Positions 36,955 through 44,997 of a stretch of 64,000 nucleotides of DNA are shown in pieces. Origin of the DNA: Paenibacillus spongiae. Lineage in GTDB: Bacteria; Bacillota; Bacilli; Paenibacillales; Paenibacillaceae. Below the pieces are notes generated by a model that did not search any database, was not told the DNA's origin, and was given only the letters and a program-made list of their open reading frames with translations. Each line of letters begins with the position of its first letter. The stretch's first letter is position 1. Made by a program: the position numbers and the translations under genes. The DNA is taken from the NCBI RefSeq assembly GCF_024734895.1, contig NZ_CP091430.1:1590001-1654000 (forward strand), given 5' to 3'.

Positions 36955-37732
36955 TTTCTTGCAACTGGTCCGCAATGAAAATATGAAGATCTACCGCCGT
37001 GTGCGGACATGGATCATGTTCGGCATTCTAATCATGCTTGTATTGGCTATATCGATCGTCGCCAAGCTGGTTGGTGACGGCGATGTGGACAACTGGTTTA
37101 TGATGAGCATGGAAACCATGGTGCTGTTTCAATTGGTTACGATTTTTACCGTCGTCGTCTCGGCCGACAGCGTAGCGGGCGAATTCTCGACCGGTACGAT
37201 CAAGCTGCTCCTGATCCGGCCGTGGAGCCGCTCCAAGATTCTGCTCTCCAAGTACATCTCGCTGCTGATGTTTGCCCTTGTTCAGGCGGTTCTTCTATAC
37301 GCGCTGACCTTTCTTGCGAACATGCTGCTCTTCGGCTACAGCGGAAGTGGAGAAGCCCAGAAGGTATTCGAATCCGATCTGCATCCGTTTGCCTATATGC
37401 TGTTGTATTACTTCTACCAGTTCCTCGGCTTGATTATCATCGTGACGATGGCTTTCATGCTGTCCACGGTGTTCCGCAGCGGCGGCCTGGCGATCGGCCT
37501 TTCGTTGTTCCTGCTTCTTGGGGGCAGCACGATCGCGGGACTGTTATCCATGCTCGATTACGCATGGGTGGACTATATTCTGTTCCTGCACTTGAATCTG
37601 ACGCAGTACATGGGCGGCAGCGAAGCGGGCGGAATGACGCTTGGATTCTCGCTCGGCGTGCTCGCGGCCTACTATGTTGTGTTTATCGCATTGACATGGC
37701 TGATCTTTAACAAGCGCGACGTAGCGGCATAA
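36947..37732 (+). CDS. ABC-2 type transporter permease
   Basis: A 261-residue membrane protein with six hydrophobic segments, partner of the ATPase gene it overlaps. The segment FSTGTIKLLLIRPWSRSKILLSKY after the second helix is the hallmark of YhgE/ABC-2 permeases that insert after polar loops. Ends in a short cytosolic NKRDVAA. Substrate unknown. Confidence 0.88.
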   Translation: MFDFLQLVRNENMKIYRRVRTWIMFGILIMLVLAISIVAKLVGDGDVDNWFMMSMETMVLFQLVTIFTVVVSADSVAGEFSTGTIKLLLIRPWSRSKILLSKYISLLMFALVQAVLLYALTFLANMLLFGYSGSGEAQKVFESDLHPFAYMLLYYFYQFLGLIIIVTMAFMLSTVFRSGGLAIGLSLFLLLGGSTIAGLLSMLDYAWVDYILFLHLNLTQYMGGSEAGGMTLGFSLGVLAAYYVVFIALTWLIFNKRDVAA

Positions 37733-37740
37733 TGTCAAAG

Positions 37741-37780
37741 AAGAAGGTTCTTGCCCGGTAGGGGCTAGAACCTTCTTTTT
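37741..37780 (+). terminator. Terminator after ABC permease
   Basis: AAGAAGGTTCTTGCCC pairs with GGGGCTAGAACCTTCTT with one or two mismatches, then TTTT. It lies 9 bases past the permease stop and may also serve the convergent bactofilin gene. Confidence 0.9.
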
Positions 37781-37842
37781 ATATGACCTATTCGCCAGAC
37801 AAAGCCGGCATCGGTTGTTGATGCTTATGTATCCGCTCGATG

Positions 37843-38310
37843 TTACCCGGCTTGCCGCGCTTTCTCTTTCTCCTTTTCTTTCTCCTTCGGATGCGTTTCT
37901 TTATTCGCGGCCTCCTTGACCGGTTGATGCGAATCGGCTTCCGCCGCTTGCCGCGACCGGTATTCCGCTGTTTTCTCCATCGTGCATGTACCGTTAAGCA
38001 GACCGCCATCCTGGATCAGCAGATTATGGGTTGTAACGCTGCCGTGAAGCTGTCCGGATGCGGTGATGGTGAGCCGGCCGGAAGTGACGATATCTCCGAT
38101 TACTTTGCCCGCGACCGTAACATCCTTGCTCGTTATGTTGGCTCGCGCAACTCCGCCTTCGCCGATAATGACGTCTCCTTGGCATGTAATTTCGCCCCGG
38201 TATTCGCCCTCGATGCGGATGTTGGCTTCACTCAGCAAATGACCTTCCACTGTCGTCCCCGGACCGATCAACGTATCGGTTGACGACTGCCGTTTGGTTT
38301 CTTTAAACAT
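37843..38310 (-). CDS. Bactofilin (polymer-forming cytoskeletal protein)
   Basis: The 155-residue protein has a short N-terminal tail (with TLIGPGTTVEGHL), a beta-helical bactofilin core at about 12-108 of repeating G-rich strands (VIIGEGGVARANI, VTVAGKVIGDI), and a charged tail made of K-E repeats. Bactofilins polymerise without nucleotide and organise envelope or motility proteins. Start is supported by AAGGAGGAATG upstream on the minus strand. The K/E tail is low complexity. Confidence 0.9.
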   Translation of the reverse strand: MFKETKRQSSTDTLIGPGTTVEGHLLSEANIRIEGEYRGEITCQGDVIIGEGGVARANITSKDVTVAGKVIGDIVTSGRLTITASGQLHGSVTTHNLLIQDGGLLNGTCTMEKTAEYRSRQAAEADSHQPVKEAANKETHPKEKEKEKEKARQAG

Positions 38311-38644
38311 CGGTTCTCATTCCTCCTTGTCGAGTCGTGAATGACCGCTCCTTTCTTCATCGCAAGTAACCGCTGCGTTTAGCGCGGCTGTATTTGGCTT
38401 TTAATGAAGAGTAGGTCCGTAACCGGATTGTGCCTTTCGCTGCGATGAAGCGATAAGCGGGTCGACATGCGGCAAAGCCATTCGGACGTTCTATAGCTAT
38501 TTATTCTACAAAGCTTTAAAACATGCCATTAAAAGACGTATAGGGCTGCGGGCCAGCGTCAAAACTATAGGGATTGAACGAAGGAACGGCCAACAATACT
38601 GCGATCATTTCAATCGATATCGTAATCAAGATGGGGGGGCGCGT
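38311..38644. other. Intergenic region between bactofilin and cls
   Basis: A 334-base stretch between divergent genes. I see the two ribosome sites at its ends but no convincing promoter pair, RNA or repeat inside. Confidence 0.4.
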
Positions 38645-40072
38645 ATGATTTGGGTGGTGCTGGCACTCCTTATTTTCATCTTTCAAATTGCTACAATACT
38701 CATTCTCGAATTCCGCCAACCATCCAAAACCGTAGCATGGCTTCTCATTCTCTTCATTCTTCCGATCATCGGCTTCGTCATGTATTATTTTCTGGCCAAA
38801 GAATACCAGAATCGGAGGATTGTCCGCAAACGCAATGTGGTAGCCAAAGAGCAGCGCCTGCAGGCGCTGCTGCGCTGTAAGATGGTTCACCGTCCGGCGG
38901 ATATTAAAGGCGGGGAATTCAGCCGCCAGGAACGGCTGTTCCGGCTGTTAACCGGCATGTCGACCTCCCCCATTACGAGCTGCAACGAGACGAGGGTGCT
39001 AACGAACGGACGCGTAACCTTCGACGCCATTCTTGATGCGATAGAAGGGGCGAACCATCATATCCATATGGAATATTACACGATCCGGAACGATGTGATC
39101 GGCAGGAGATTCAAGGATGCGCTTATCCGCAAGGCGAAGGAAGGGATTGAAGTTCGCATCGTCTACGACGGTGTCGGCAGTCTCGAGCTCGACGACGGCT
39201 ATCTTCAGGAGCTGCACAAGGCGGGCATCATGACCCACTGCTTCTTGACGCCGCGGATGGCCTTCTTCGAGAAGCGGATGAATTATCGCGATCACCGCAA
39301 AATCGTTGTTGTAGACGGGCTGATCGGCTTCGTGGGCGGCATTAATATCGGAGATGAATACTTGGGCGGGAATCCGAAGCTTGGCTTCTGGCGGGATACC
39401 CATCTCCAAATAAGAGGGGATGCCGTCTATTTTCTCCAGGACGTGTTCTTAAGAAACTGGTGGTTCACCGCCAAGGAGCGGCTCTCGAATCCGGCTTATT
39501 TGCCGGAGCACAGCTGCGAGGGCACCGAGCAGGTGCAGATTATAGCCAGCGGGCCGGACAGCGTAGCCGATGCGATTCTGGAATGCGTATTTGCCGCCGT
39601 ATCCGTGGCCAAGAACCGGATCTATATTACAACGCCGTATTTCATACCGGATCCGAGCGTGCTGATGGGTCTGAGAACCGCGGCATTGAGCGGCGTCGAT
39701 GTACGGATCATTATTCCGTACGTGGCAGACTCGAAGCTGGTTCTCTATGCTTCGTTGTCTTACGTGGAGGATTTGCTTGGCGTAGGGGTTCGCATCTACC
39801 GGTACCACAAAGGCTTCGTTCATTCGAAGGTGCTGATCGTCGATAAATTGCTCGCTTCCGTCGGGACGGCGAATATGGATATGCGCAGCTTCTTCAGCAA
39901 TTTCGAGCTTAATGCGCTGCTGTTCGACAAGACGGCGATCAGGCGGCTGGAAGAAGATTTCATGAGCGATTTGGAAGCATGCGAGGAATTGAATCTGTAC
40001 ACCTTCCGGCAGCGGCCGCGCTGGCAGAAGGCGAGCGAGGTCGTAGCCCGGATGCTGTCCCCGCTGCTGTAG
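38645..40072 (+). CDS. cls: Cardiolipin synthase, phospholipase D family
   Basis: It joins two phosphatidylglycerol molecules into cardiolipin at the membrane. The 475-residue protein has two N-terminal membrane helices (about 1-20 and 30-50), then two PLD domains with HxKxxxxD motifs: HRKIVVVD followed by GGINIGDEY, and HSKVLIVD followed by GTANMDMRSF. GGGGGG precedes the ATG. Full length for the family. Confidence 0.94.
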   Translation: MIWVVLALLIFIFQIATILILEFRQPSKTVAWLLILFILPIIGFVMYYFLAKEYQNRRIVRKRNVVAKEQRLQALLRCKMVHRPADIKGGEFSRQERLFRLLTGMSTSPITSCNETRVLTNGRVTFDAILDAIEGANHHIHMEYYTIRNDVIGRRFKDALIRKAKEGIEVRIVYDGVGSLELDDGYLQELHKAGIMTHCFLTPRMAFFEKRMNYRDHRKIVVVDGLIGFVGGINIGDEYLGGNPKLGFWRDTHLQIRGDAVYFLQDVFLRNWWFTAKERLSNPAYLPEHSCEGTEQVQIIASGPDSVADAILECVFAAVSVAKNRIYITTPYFIPDPSVLMGLRTAALSGVDVRIIIPYVADSKLVLYASLSYVEDLLGVGVRIYRYHKGFVHSKVLIVDKLLASVGTANMDMRSFFSNFELNALLFDKTAIRRLEEDFMSDLEACEELNLYTFRQRPRWQKASEVVARMLSPLL

Positions 40073-40075
40073 AGG

Positions 40076-40114
40076 AAGCGCACTGCCTGCGAATGCCGGC
40101 AGTGCGCTTTCTTG
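40076..40114 (+). terminator. Terminator after cls
   Basis: A 12-bp perfect stem, AAGCGCACTGCC / GGCAGTGCGCTT, with a 10-base loop and TTCTT after it, starting 4 bases past the cls stop. Confidence 0.92.
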
Positions 40115-40175
40115 GCTTACGGGGCCGTTGATCCTCTTCAGCATCATTCGACCTGCTTCGTATTGGCTTATTTCC

Positions 40176-40247
40176 CTCGTAATAAAAACAAAAGCTTCTC
40201 CTAGTCAGAATGGAAGTGTTACCAGCCATCAACGAAGGAGAAGCTTT
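40176..40247 (-). terminator. Terminator of the FAD oxidoreductase gene
   Basis: AAAGCTTCTCCT (40191-40202) and AGGAGAAGCTTT (40236-40247) form a 12-bp stem with a 33-base loop. Read on the minus strand it is followed by TGTTTTTATT, an intrinsic terminator 96 bases past the stop at 40344. Confidence 0.82.
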
Positions 40248-40343
40248 AAGTACTTCGAATAGATCAGCAGACCCGGTGTATGTACTTCTTTGTTAGATCG
40301 CCTAAATTCATTGCAGCTTGCTGCGAAGCGGCTTGCATGTTAA

Positions 40344-41573
40344 TCAGGCTTCCTGCAGCGTAGGGCGGTCCAGCCTTACAATATCCGCAATGGGATGGTC
40401 CATGCCGCGGATCAGATTCGCCAGCAGCTTGCTGGCAATTGTACTATACACGGTACCATTGCCCCCGTAACCGAGACAGTAATAAACGCCAGGCCATGCA
40501 GGGTCTTCGCCGATAAAAGGAAGATTGTCCTGCGACTGGCCTAACGTAGCGCTCCATTCATGGCTAACCGGTGCCGTGCATCCGGGAAATAGGTTCTTGA
40601 TCTGATCTAGCAGCATGTTGGCCCGCTTACTCCGCAGCGTTTCCGATTCCAGCGGCTCCTGCGGATCCTCGTCAAGTCCGCCCGCCATAATTCTGCCATC
40701 CGGGCTCGTTCGCATATAGGTATAAGGTCTATCCGTCTCCCATATTAAATAGCGGCCGTACCATGATTCCAGATTGGGCTGCGGCTCGGTTACGATGGCG
40801 AAGGAACGGTTCAATTCGGCCTTATTCAGCTTGCCCTTCAGCTTCACGGGCTCATATCCGACCGCATAGACGACATGCTCCGCCTCAATCGTCACGCCTG
40901 TGCTTGTCCGCAGCCTGTGACGTCCGTCGGGCAGCGCGACATGAGCGGTAATTTCGGTTCCTTCATGGATGATGAGGCCTTGATCGGAAGCTGCCTCGGC
41001 CACTGCATGCACGAACCGCAGCGGATTGACCTCCGCATCGCCGTGCATCACGATGGCGCCGGGCTTGCGGAAGGGGAAGCGGGCATTAATGTCGCCGGGT
41101 TCCCAATATTCCACGTGGAAGCCATTCGATTGAAGCGCTTCGTACTCGCGCCTGAGCTTCGGCACGTCCTGCTTCCTGCTTGCGAAATACAGGCTGCTCC
41201 GGATGGCGAATTCAACATTCTTATCCAGCTCGGCGGCAATGCCCTCCAGATCGCGGACCGCCTGCCCGCAAGCATGGTAGAACCGGACGGCGGCGGGCTT
41301 GCCGATTTGACCGATTAGATCGCAAAGCATGATATCATTGGCAAACTGCACTAATCCGATATTTGCGGAGGTGCTTCCCCCCGCAATGTCGCCCCGTTCC
41401 AGGATAACGGCTCGGATGTCCAGCTTCGCTAGCTCATAGCCGCATAATAGTCCGGACATGCCTCCTCCGACGATCGCGACATGAACCGTTAGGTCGGATT
41501 CGAGAGGAGGGTAGGAACGGTATTGCGAAAGGGTTTCCGGCCAATAAAGCCGCCCGCTGTACAACTTTTTCAT
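40344..41573 (-). CDS. FAD-dependent oxidoreductase, DAO family
   Basis: A 409-residue flavoprotein of the D-amino-acid oxidase/glycine oxidase superfamily. FAD site VAIVGGGMSGLLCGYELA lies at about 31-48, with the GGSTSANIGLVQF segment typical of amine-oxidising members, and a C-terminal LPFIGEDP...CLGYGGNGTVYS. Substrate unknown; homologues oxidise amino acids or N-methyl amines. GAGGGATACG precedes the ATG. It is a single-gene unit. Confidence 0.88.
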   Translation of the reverse strand: MKKLYSGRLYWPETLSQYRSYPPLESDLTVHVAIVGGGMSGLLCGYELAKLDIRAVILERGDIAGGSTSANIGLVQFANDIMLCDLIGQIGKPAAVRFYHACGQAVRDLEGIAAELDKNVEFAIRSSLYFASRKQDVPKLRREYEALQSNGFHVEYWEPGDINARFPFRKPGAIVMHGDAEVNPLRFVHAVAEAASDQGLIIHEGTEITAHVALPDGRHRLRTSTGVTIEAEHVVYAVGYEPVKLKGKLNKAELNRSFAIVTEPQPNLESWYGRYLIWETDRPYTYMRTSPDGRIMAGGLDEDPQEPLESETLRSKRANMLLDQIKNLFPGCTAPVSHEWSATLGQSQDNLPFIGEDPAWPGVYYCLGYGGNGTVYSTIASKLLANLIRGMDHPIADIVRLDRPTLQEA

Positions 41574-41703
41574 CGTATCCCTCCATGAATGAACAGCTCC
41601 CTATACGTTGCCCAATTTTCAATAATTTGTTCATGCTTAAGCTGTATACGCGAGGGCCTGCAGAAGAACAAAGCTGTAACGGCCTGAATGATAGCGGACG
41701 AAA

Positions 41704-41725
41704 AAAGAGGGGTTCCCCCCTCTTT
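41704..41725. terminator. Bidirectional terminator between oxidoreductase promoter and YtxH unit
   Basis: AAAGAGGGG and CCCCTCTTT form a 9-bp stem with a 4-base loop; T6 follows on the minus strand. It ends the YtxH unit. Confidence 0.88.
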
Positions 41726-41740
41726 ACCTACATGCTTGCG

Positions 41741-41971
41741 CTATTCCTGAATGGGATCCGGCACCCAGCCGTCTTTTTGCAGCTCGCTGTTGGTTTTCAT
41801 CCCTTTCATGTCATTGCCCAGCCGTTTGGCATCCTGCTCGTCCTGAACCATCGAACCGTTACGGGCTTTCTCGATCGGCTCGGATTTCCGGCCCGCTTGG
41901 CCGGATGAAAGCCGCTCATCAGCTGCGTTCGCTCGCCGTCGTTCCGCTGGCAGCTCCATTGGTAGCTCCAT
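41741..41971 (-). CDS. Small unknown protein overlapping ytxH-like gene
   Basis: A 76-residue frame starts inside the end of the YtxH-like gene (53-base overlap) and stops 16 bases before a strong terminator. AAGGAGCGG lies 6-9 bases before ATG 41971, so coupled translation is plausible. The product is hydrophilic, with GNDMKGMKTNSELQKDGWVPD at the C-terminus, and has no membrane segment. No family recognised. The overlap keeps confidence modest. Confidence 0.48.
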   Translation of the reverse strand: MELPMELPAERRRANAADERLSSGQAGRKSEPIEKARNGSMVQDEQDAKRLGNDMKGMKTNSELQKDGWVPDPIQE

Positions 41972-42302
41972 GGGGATCCGCTCCTTCTTCGCGCTTCATC
42001 GTCTGAAAGACATTCGCCGTCGTTTCGGCTGCAGTGGCCACTTTACTCGCCGCTGCGCGTCCCATTTCGTTCACGCGTTCGCTAACGTCGCTTGCTTTAT
42101 CCTTGGCCTGAGCTGCCAATGTGCTCGCTTTTTCACGAGCCGTCGTCGACAGCTCCGAGGACTTGCGGAGAATCGTCTCGCGCATGTCCTTGCCCGACTT
42201 CGGGGTCATCAGCATGGCTGCCGTCGCGCCAACCGCACCGCCGATTAATAGCCCCTTCAACATTTTACTGCCGCCTGCTTGTTGATTATTCTGATTTCCC
42301 AT
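41919..42302 (-). CDS. YtxH-domain stress protein
   Basis: A 127-residue protein with a Gln-rich start, one glycine-rich membrane segment (MLKGLLIGGAVGATAAMLMTPKSGKDMRE at about 14-42) and a long amphipathic Ala/Thr/Lys-rich helix. These are the YtxH family features; B. subtilis YtxH belongs to the general stress set. AAAAGGAGTTG precedes the ATG. A promoter of the sigma-B type lies about 100 bases upstream. Confidence 0.88.
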   Translation of the reverse strand: MGNQNNQQAGGSKMLKGLLIGGAVGATAAMLMTPKSGKDMRETILRKSSELSTTAREKASTLAAQAKDKASDVSERVNEMGRAAASKVATAAETTANVFQTMKREEGADPHGATNGAASGTTASERS

Positions 42303-42709
42303 TGTTGGTCAACTCCTTTTTTATTAATCGCGGATATCGTCCGTTATGAGAACCGGCCGGTCAGCTTTGCTGCTTGCTGCGCTGCCGCCTTCATGTCTTA
42401 TCTATACCCCGCCCGTACGCTCTTTGAAACGACAAATGGATAAAAGATGGGAGGAACGCGCTTGGAGCGAGCGTTGTCCGGCGTTCAAAAATGTTCTTCA
42501 TGACTTCACATAACCGGACGAACCCGGCGAGTCGAATATCGCTTCATTAATGGGGCATCCGAGTCTCCCGCCAGGCAATCGTAGCATGGCGTTATTTTGC
42601 ATGAGAGGGGGATTGCTTCTTGGTTTCAGCCGGATGATCTTGCGTGTATATGAAGCATAGAGCGGCAACGAAACGCTGCATCGACTCCAAATCGAAAGGC
42701 GGAATTTCA
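42303..42709. promoter_or_regulatory. Divergent stress-type promoters (sigma-B/F-like)
   Basis: On the minus strand, GTTTCA, 15 bases and GGGTAT (42430-42404) face the YtxH gene. On the plus strand, GTTTCA (42623-42628), 15 bases and GTGTAT (42644-42649) face the DUF1328 gene. Both fit the GTTT...GGGTAT pattern of alternative sigma factors of the sigma-B/F group, the first better than the second. Nothing else is recognised in this 407-base gap. Confidence 0.5.
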
Positions 42710-42871
42710 ATGCTAGGATGGGCAGTGTTGTTTTTCATCATCGCTATTGTTGCCGGGGTAACCGGATTCTTCTGGCTTGCTTCCGCGGCGGCCGCGGTCG
42801 CCAAAATATTGTTCTTCGTATTCCTGATTCTGTTTGTTGTCTCGCTGATCTTCGGCCGCAGGAGGGTTTAG
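42710..42871 (+). CDS. DUF1328 small membrane protein, 53 aa
   Basis: A two-helix membrane protein (about 4-20 and 27-47) that ends GRRRV, matching the DUF1328/YtjA family in length and pattern ([20 protein letters not shown]). The family ATG at 42710 has AAAGGCGG upstream; longer in-frame starts are spurious. Members are often stress-induced. Function unknown. Confidence 0.85.
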   Translation: MLGWAVLFFIIAIVAGVTGFFWLASAAAAVAKILFFVFLILFVVSLIFGRRRV

Positions 42872-42965
42872 CCGGACTGAAGGGGGCTATCGGCGGATTG
42901 GCAAGGTGTAAGAACGCCGAATTGAATGATTGATGGGAACAACATAATGAATGGAGGGCTTTCAA

Positions 42966-43373
42966 ATGAAAACGAATATTGCGAACGAAACTCACGTGCA
43001 TACGGTAAATACGGCAGCCGAAGCAAAGGAACAGGTTAAGCGGCATGCTGCCCAAGGGTATACGAGAGATCAGCTGTTTGTGCTGGCACATGACAAGGAC
43101 AGAACGGACCGGCTTGCCGAGAAGACGGATACGGAGCAGATCGGGCTGGAGGAGGAAGGGCTCGGTACGGCGCTGGCGAATATTTTCCGCTCGCGCGGGG
43201 ACGAGCTGCGGGCGAAGATGAAATCCGTTGGCGTAGGAGATGCCGAAGCGGAGCGGCTGGAGCGTTCAATGGATCAAGACAAGATCGTCGTGATCGCTTG
43301 GGGCGGCAAGACCTATGAGTCGGATAGAGACTGCGATTCTACCATCACTTATTATCCGCCGTTCATCATTTAA
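42966..43373 (+). CDS. General stress protein 17M-like (YflT family)
   Basis: A 135-residue cytoplasmic protein with the YflT/GS17M pattern: VHTVNTAAEAKEQVKRHAAQGYTRDQLFVLAHDKDRTDRLAEKTD, then a second alpha/beta half. ATG 42966 has GGAGGG 7 bases upstream. It follows the DUF1328 gene by 94 bases. In B. subtilis the relative belongs to the sigma-B regulon. Biochemical role unknown. Confidence 0.82.
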   Translation: MKTNIANETHVHTVNTAAEAKEQVKRHAAQGYTRDQLFVLAHDKDRTDRLAEKTDTEQIGLEEEGLGTALANIFRSRGDELRAKMKSVGVGDAEAERLERSMDQDKIVVIAWGGKTYESDRDCDSTITYYPPFII

Positions 43374-43485
43374 TGGCATACGGCAGCAAGATTAGACGGT
43401 AGACCGTTCCTGAGCGAACGGTCTACTTTCCGTTCGAGACGGATGCTCTTACACTCAATCGCCAGAAGAAGGGGGGCGATCCGGC

Positions 43486-43929
43486 ATGCTGCTGCAGAAC
43501 CGGTTTTTCAGAATATGTCTGGGAATCATCGCACTGCTGTTAATCGTTTACTTGACCGCCAAGGTCAGCTTCTTGTTCAAGCCGCTCGGCATGATCTTCA
43601 CGAATCTTATTCCTTATATCGGTCCGATTCTGGGCGCCATCCCTTGCGTCATCGTCGCCTTCACGGACTCGCCTTCCATGGTGGCGTGGGTGCTGATCGT
43701 GACGATCGTCGCCCAGCAGGTGGAGGGAAACCTGCTCTCCCCGCTTATCTATGGCAAGAGGCTCGAAATCCATCCGCTCACGACGATTATTCTGCTGCTC
43801 GTTGCAGGGAAAATAGCAGGCATTCTGGGGTTTATTCTGGCCCTGCCCTTCTATATGGTCGTCAAAATCATCGTCGTGCGCATCTATCGGCTCTTTCTGG
43901 CGGAGAAGGTGGAAGAGCTGGTCGAATGA
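43486..43929 (+). CDS. Shortened AI-2E-family membrane protein, 147 aa
   Basis: The AI-2E transporter family is usually ~350 residues. Here a normal N-terminus (LLQNRFFRICLGIIALLLIVYL to FLFKPLG) runs straight into the normal C-terminal third (NLIPYIGPILGAIP, QQVEGNLLSPLIYGKRLEIHP, LPFYMVVKIIVVRIYRL). About 200 central residues are missing, but the frame is open and a GGGGGGCG site precedes the ATG. Either an in-frame deletion pseudogene or a minimal protein. Three to four membrane helices remain. Confidence 0.75.
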   Translation: MLLQNRFFRICLGIIALLLIVYLTAKVSFLFKPLGMIFTNLIPYIGPILGAIPCVIVAFTDSPSMVAWVLIVTIVAQQVEGNLLSPLIYGKRLEIHPLTTIILLLVAGKIAGILGFILALPFYMVVKIIVVRIYRLFLAEKVEELVE

Positions 43930-43960
43930 CGCGAAGACGCAAAGGTGCAAGTGGCGCGTG

Positions 43961-44812
43961 CTACACCAGCCGCATCGCTTCGCGGTAATCGCTCGGCGAT
44001 TGGCCGTAGAAGCGCTTGAATTGCTTGGAGAAGTAGAGCGGATCCTGAAAGCCGGCGGAGGCGGCGATTTGCTCGATGGTCAGCTCCTGGCGCTCGCGCA
44101 GCAGCAGGCGGGCTTTGTCCACGCGCAGCTTAAGCAGGAAGGTGACCGGCGTCATGCCGGTACGGCGTTTGAACAACCGGGACAGGTAAGCCCGGTTATA
44201 GCCGAGCGTTTCGGCCATCCGTTCGATCGATACGGGCTCGGCGTACTGCGTCGACAAATATCGGATGACCTGCTGGAAGAGCTCCTCGTCGCCGCCGGGC
44301 CGTACCGCGCGGTCTGCAGGCTCTTGAAGAACGGAGCTGAATTCGGCGAACAAGAGATGCAGGTAACCGACCGAACGCAAATGCGCATCCGCCCCGCCAA
44401 GACGGAACGAGCGCTCGATGCTGCGGTACAGGACCCCGATGCGTCGATTGCCCCCTGTGTCCACCACCTGCTGTTCCCCTTGCAGGAACGGACTGGCCAG
44501 TCTGTCCGCCTGCCTGCCTTCGAAGGCGATCCACCGGTAGCGCCAGGGTTCGGTCTCATGTGCGGCATAGCTGATCAGCTGCTCGGGCCGAATGAGGAAG
44601 GTTTGGCCGGCGTGCAGCTCGTACGGCTTGCCGGCGGCCGTGAAGGTGCCGCGGCCGGACAGCACATGGTGCATGAGATAGAAGTCATAAATCTTAGGTC
44701 CGATGCGGTGCCCGGGCTTCGTCTGGCTTTCCCCTGAAAATAATACATATAAATCACCATCTGAATGGGATGTCGGATTCGAGACGACGGAATAGGTGAA
44801 CGGTCGTTCCAT
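43961..44812 (-). CDS. AraC-family transcriptional regulator
   Basis: The 283-residue protein has an N-terminal cupin sensor (about 20-150, with HHVLSGRGTF and HAGQTFLIRP) and two C-terminal helix-turn-helix motifs (SIERMAETLGYNRAYLSRLFKRRTG and TIEQIAASAGFQDPLYFSKQFKRFYG). The organisation matches sugar-responsive AraC activators. It is divergent from galK-galE-galT, so it probably activates them with galactose or a galactoside as signal. AAAGGAG precedes the start. Confidence 0.9.
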   Translation of the reverse strand: MERPFTYSVVSNPTSHSDGDLYVLFSGESQTKPGHRIGPKIYDFYLMHHVLSGRGTFTAAGKPYELHAGQTFLIRPEQLISYAAHETEPWRYRWIAFEGRQADRLASPFLQGEQQVVDTGGNRRIGVLYRSIERSFRLGGADAHLRSVGYLHLLFAEFSSVLQEPADRAVRPGGDEELFQQVIRYLSTQYAEPVSIERMAETLGYNRAYLSRLFKRRTGMTPVTFLLKLRVDKARLLLRERQELTIEQIAASAGFQDPLYFSKQFKRFYGQSPSDYREAMRLV

Positions 44813-44907
44813 CGGATAGCAGCTCCTTTATTCATGACGATCCATCGTATGGCCATTGTAACATAGGCAGAGGTTCAGCTTCGACATAAGGTCACATTTA
44901 TCCATGC

Positions 44908-44954
44908 GATATGCATATCCCGCCATTTCGTCCACAGCAGTTATCCGTTATACT
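44908..44954 (+). promoter_or_regulatory. galKET promoter with upstream palindrome
   Basis: GATATGCATATC (44908-44919) is a perfect 12-base palindrome 6 bases before a poor -35 (TTTCGT, 44926-44931), then 17 bases and TATACT (44949-44954). A weak -35 beside a palindrome suits activation by the divergent AraC protein. Confidence 0.58.
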
Positions 44955-44997
44955 GAAGCTAGCAAGACCCCCAATTCGACCGAAAAAGGATAGGTGT

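Noticed and set aside
43443..43988. 181-codon frame overlapping the AI-2E-like gene
   Set aside because: Overlaps a recognised membrane protein in another frame; composition is Arg/Gly-rich shadow.
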